This document shows positions 62,601 to 64,000 of a DNA stretch of 64,000 bases, in pieces (position 1 is the first letter of the stretch; each line of letters opens with the position of its first letter). The DNA is from Opisthorchis felineus (lineage: Eukaryota > Platyhelminthes > Trematoda > Opisthorchiida > Opisthorchiidae). Position numbers and translations under genes: made by a program. The notes under the pieces are model-generated. The model was not told the origin of the DNA. It did no database searches and saw only the letters and a program-made list of their open reading frames with translations. The stretch lies in NCBI GenBank assembly GCA_004794785.1, contig SJOL01006427.1, positions 422,668 to 486,667 of the forward strand. The letters are read 5' to 3'.

Positions 62601-64000
62601 CGGAGGATATTCGCATGTTCATAATCAGTTACGCCAAGCTCCCTTAAGATATGTAGCGCAATTGTCGATTCTTTTCCTTTTCATTTCAGTTGTGTTACAC
62701 GGTCGAAATAGTTTATGCTTGTGTGCACCTAGATCTGCCGGTACATTTGTCTGATATACTGGGAGCAGTATACTGTGCACTATGGTTCGACAGGTTCTTT
62801 TTATCGAACACGGTGTCTTTGGATTGTACTATCCATTTGAAAAAGTTCGAAATTAGTAGACTTCTAGTACTTTTCTGAAGTTTCTTACCCGAAGATCGCT
62901 GAGTAGAATATCTCCGTGGTTTTGCATTGCTTGAAGACGCTCCTGTAGGTTTTTGGATGAGGCGCATTGGTATCCATCTTCGAAGATAATTAAGTTCTTG
63001 CTCTCGCCGAGTGTCACTTTAGCATACTTAGTTCGTCAGATGGACCACGACGGCACCTAGTACGAAGTGTGGGTAACCGGAATCGTAGTGCAGATTTCGG
63101 TGAGAATGTGCGGGATTTCACACACTGATATACAGGGCCGAGGCTTTCGCCCAGGCTTCCCGGGTCGGGTTTATTCTTGTCGTTCAGAGAGTGTCCACAG
63201 TAAACGCATTGTTCTCTTCTGGAGGTAGATGACAACTTGGGAATGGTCCCATGTTTGACTTCGCTATCCATGTAAGTTGATTTCGCAGGACTGTTTGTTC
63301 AGGCATGATGAGAAAGCTTCTTTTTTGAAGTTACATATAACCGCAGCTGATCCTGGTAACGGAACCAGACACGTGGGGAGTGGGCTGTTCACTAGTATTA
63401 GACGAGTCGATGCTGTGAAATAAAATAATCGAGACTGTGTTTTGTGGGTTCTCGTAGCAAGATCATCCGTTTGTTTACAGAGAACATTTAGAGAGAAAAA
63501 ATACAGGGTAACGTGTATGTTTTCAACAAGGTCCTTTCAAGTTAAACAGTTGCAAAGGTTAAGGCAGAAGTGCTTAGCATAATTTAATGAGCACGGTGCA
63601 CATGAAACAGGATGCCGAGTGAGAGACGGCATTGGCTACCCGTCCGGAGACATGAATTGGATGACGTGAAGTTGTCATTGCTTGGAGTGTTGTGGTTGTG
63701 CTCAGCGCAGGATGTATCTGTGGAGGAGGTGAGCTGGACCATAACAACCTAAACGTCGGATACGACATCCTATTCCACTCCGCTGTTTTTTCACCATGAA
63801 AATTTCCCTGATAAGGTCAATTAATGCTGAAAAGAATAGAAGTGCCGTACAGCCGCCTCTTTCCTGTTAGTAACAGACAGCAATGCGCATCTCATGAATC
63901 TCCAGGGCGCGGCTGAACAACATGGTGATGAACTGGCATTTATACCGGAGTTTTGTCTGTTTTGGTCGGCGAGCTGAACCACCTCCTCGTGGTGCCGACT
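59601..64000. other. No supported gene to window end
   Basis: A frame at 59981-60295 contains an acceptor-like TTGATATTTCAG followed by VCLPSKPNPYVDECISRASF and 26 more codons. It could be a terminal exon but resembles nothing I know. A similar acceptor-like TTTCATTTCAG precedes an anonymous 62-codon frame at 62690. A - strand frame at 63014-63271 has a CVYCGH pair but no further zinc-finger pattern. Confidence 0.4.
63728..63790 (+). repeat. Dispersed motif shared with 30,620-30,680
   Basis: GGTGAGCT, CAACCTAAACGTCGGAT and GACATCCTATTC occur in the same order and spacing as at 30,620. A fragment of the same repeat family, otherwise uncharacterised. Confidence 0.45.

Noticed and set aside
1..64000. 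CRISPR array, bacterial operon, rRNA or functional tRNA gene
   Set aside because: No regularly spaced repeats, no ribosome-binding-site-led gene strings, and the tRNA-like segments have decayed or SINE-type bodies.

Overview
The window looks like nuclear DNA of a flatworm, most likely a digenean trematode. The evidence is long introns packed with degraded retroelements, a few introns of only 34-41 bp, Penelope-like retroelements with a GIY-YIG endonuclease, tRNA-derived SINEs, and no bacterial operon structure. The species call is inference; Fasciola-like and Paragonimus-like worms would both fit. Most of the 64 kb is non-coding, and most open frames in it are chance or transposon debris.

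The real genes are two tandem paralogues on the + strand (copy 1 about 21,822-35,171; copy 2 about 44,867-55,622). Each encodes a 463-residue, 12-helix major facilitator superfamily transporter that resembles the oxalate/formate-antiporter (OFA) and monocarboxylate group. I assembled both exon by exon. All 13 proposed exons have the same length and phase in both copies. The set includes a first intron directly behind the ATG, a 34-bp second intron, a 17-nt microexon and a GC-AG intron. Divergence between the copies is patchy: two segments are almost identical, introns included, while exon 3 and the central loop differ strongly. This suggests gene conversion.

The second main feature is a pair of Penelope-like element (PLE) composites in opposite orientation, forming an inverted repeat of about 2.7 kb per arm. 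One lies antisense in intron 8 of copy 1 (27,581-30,600), the other lies sense just downstream of copy 2 (about 56,020-59,600). Each composite joins two different PLE lineages head to tail. Element A has a dead reverse transcriptase and a decayed GIY-YIG end; element B has a conserved YVDD core but carries frameshifts and a stop. The end of A runs in frame into the start of B with no terminal repeat between them. Both arms share the same stops, frameshift and junction, so they descend from one already broken parent.

The rest: 1-21,800 holds a 150-bp direct repeat, a SINE, an AT microsatellite and faint LINE and coding relics. 35,172-44,866 separates the two transporter genes and holds an acidic-tail coding relic. 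59,600-64,000 holds no recognisable gene.
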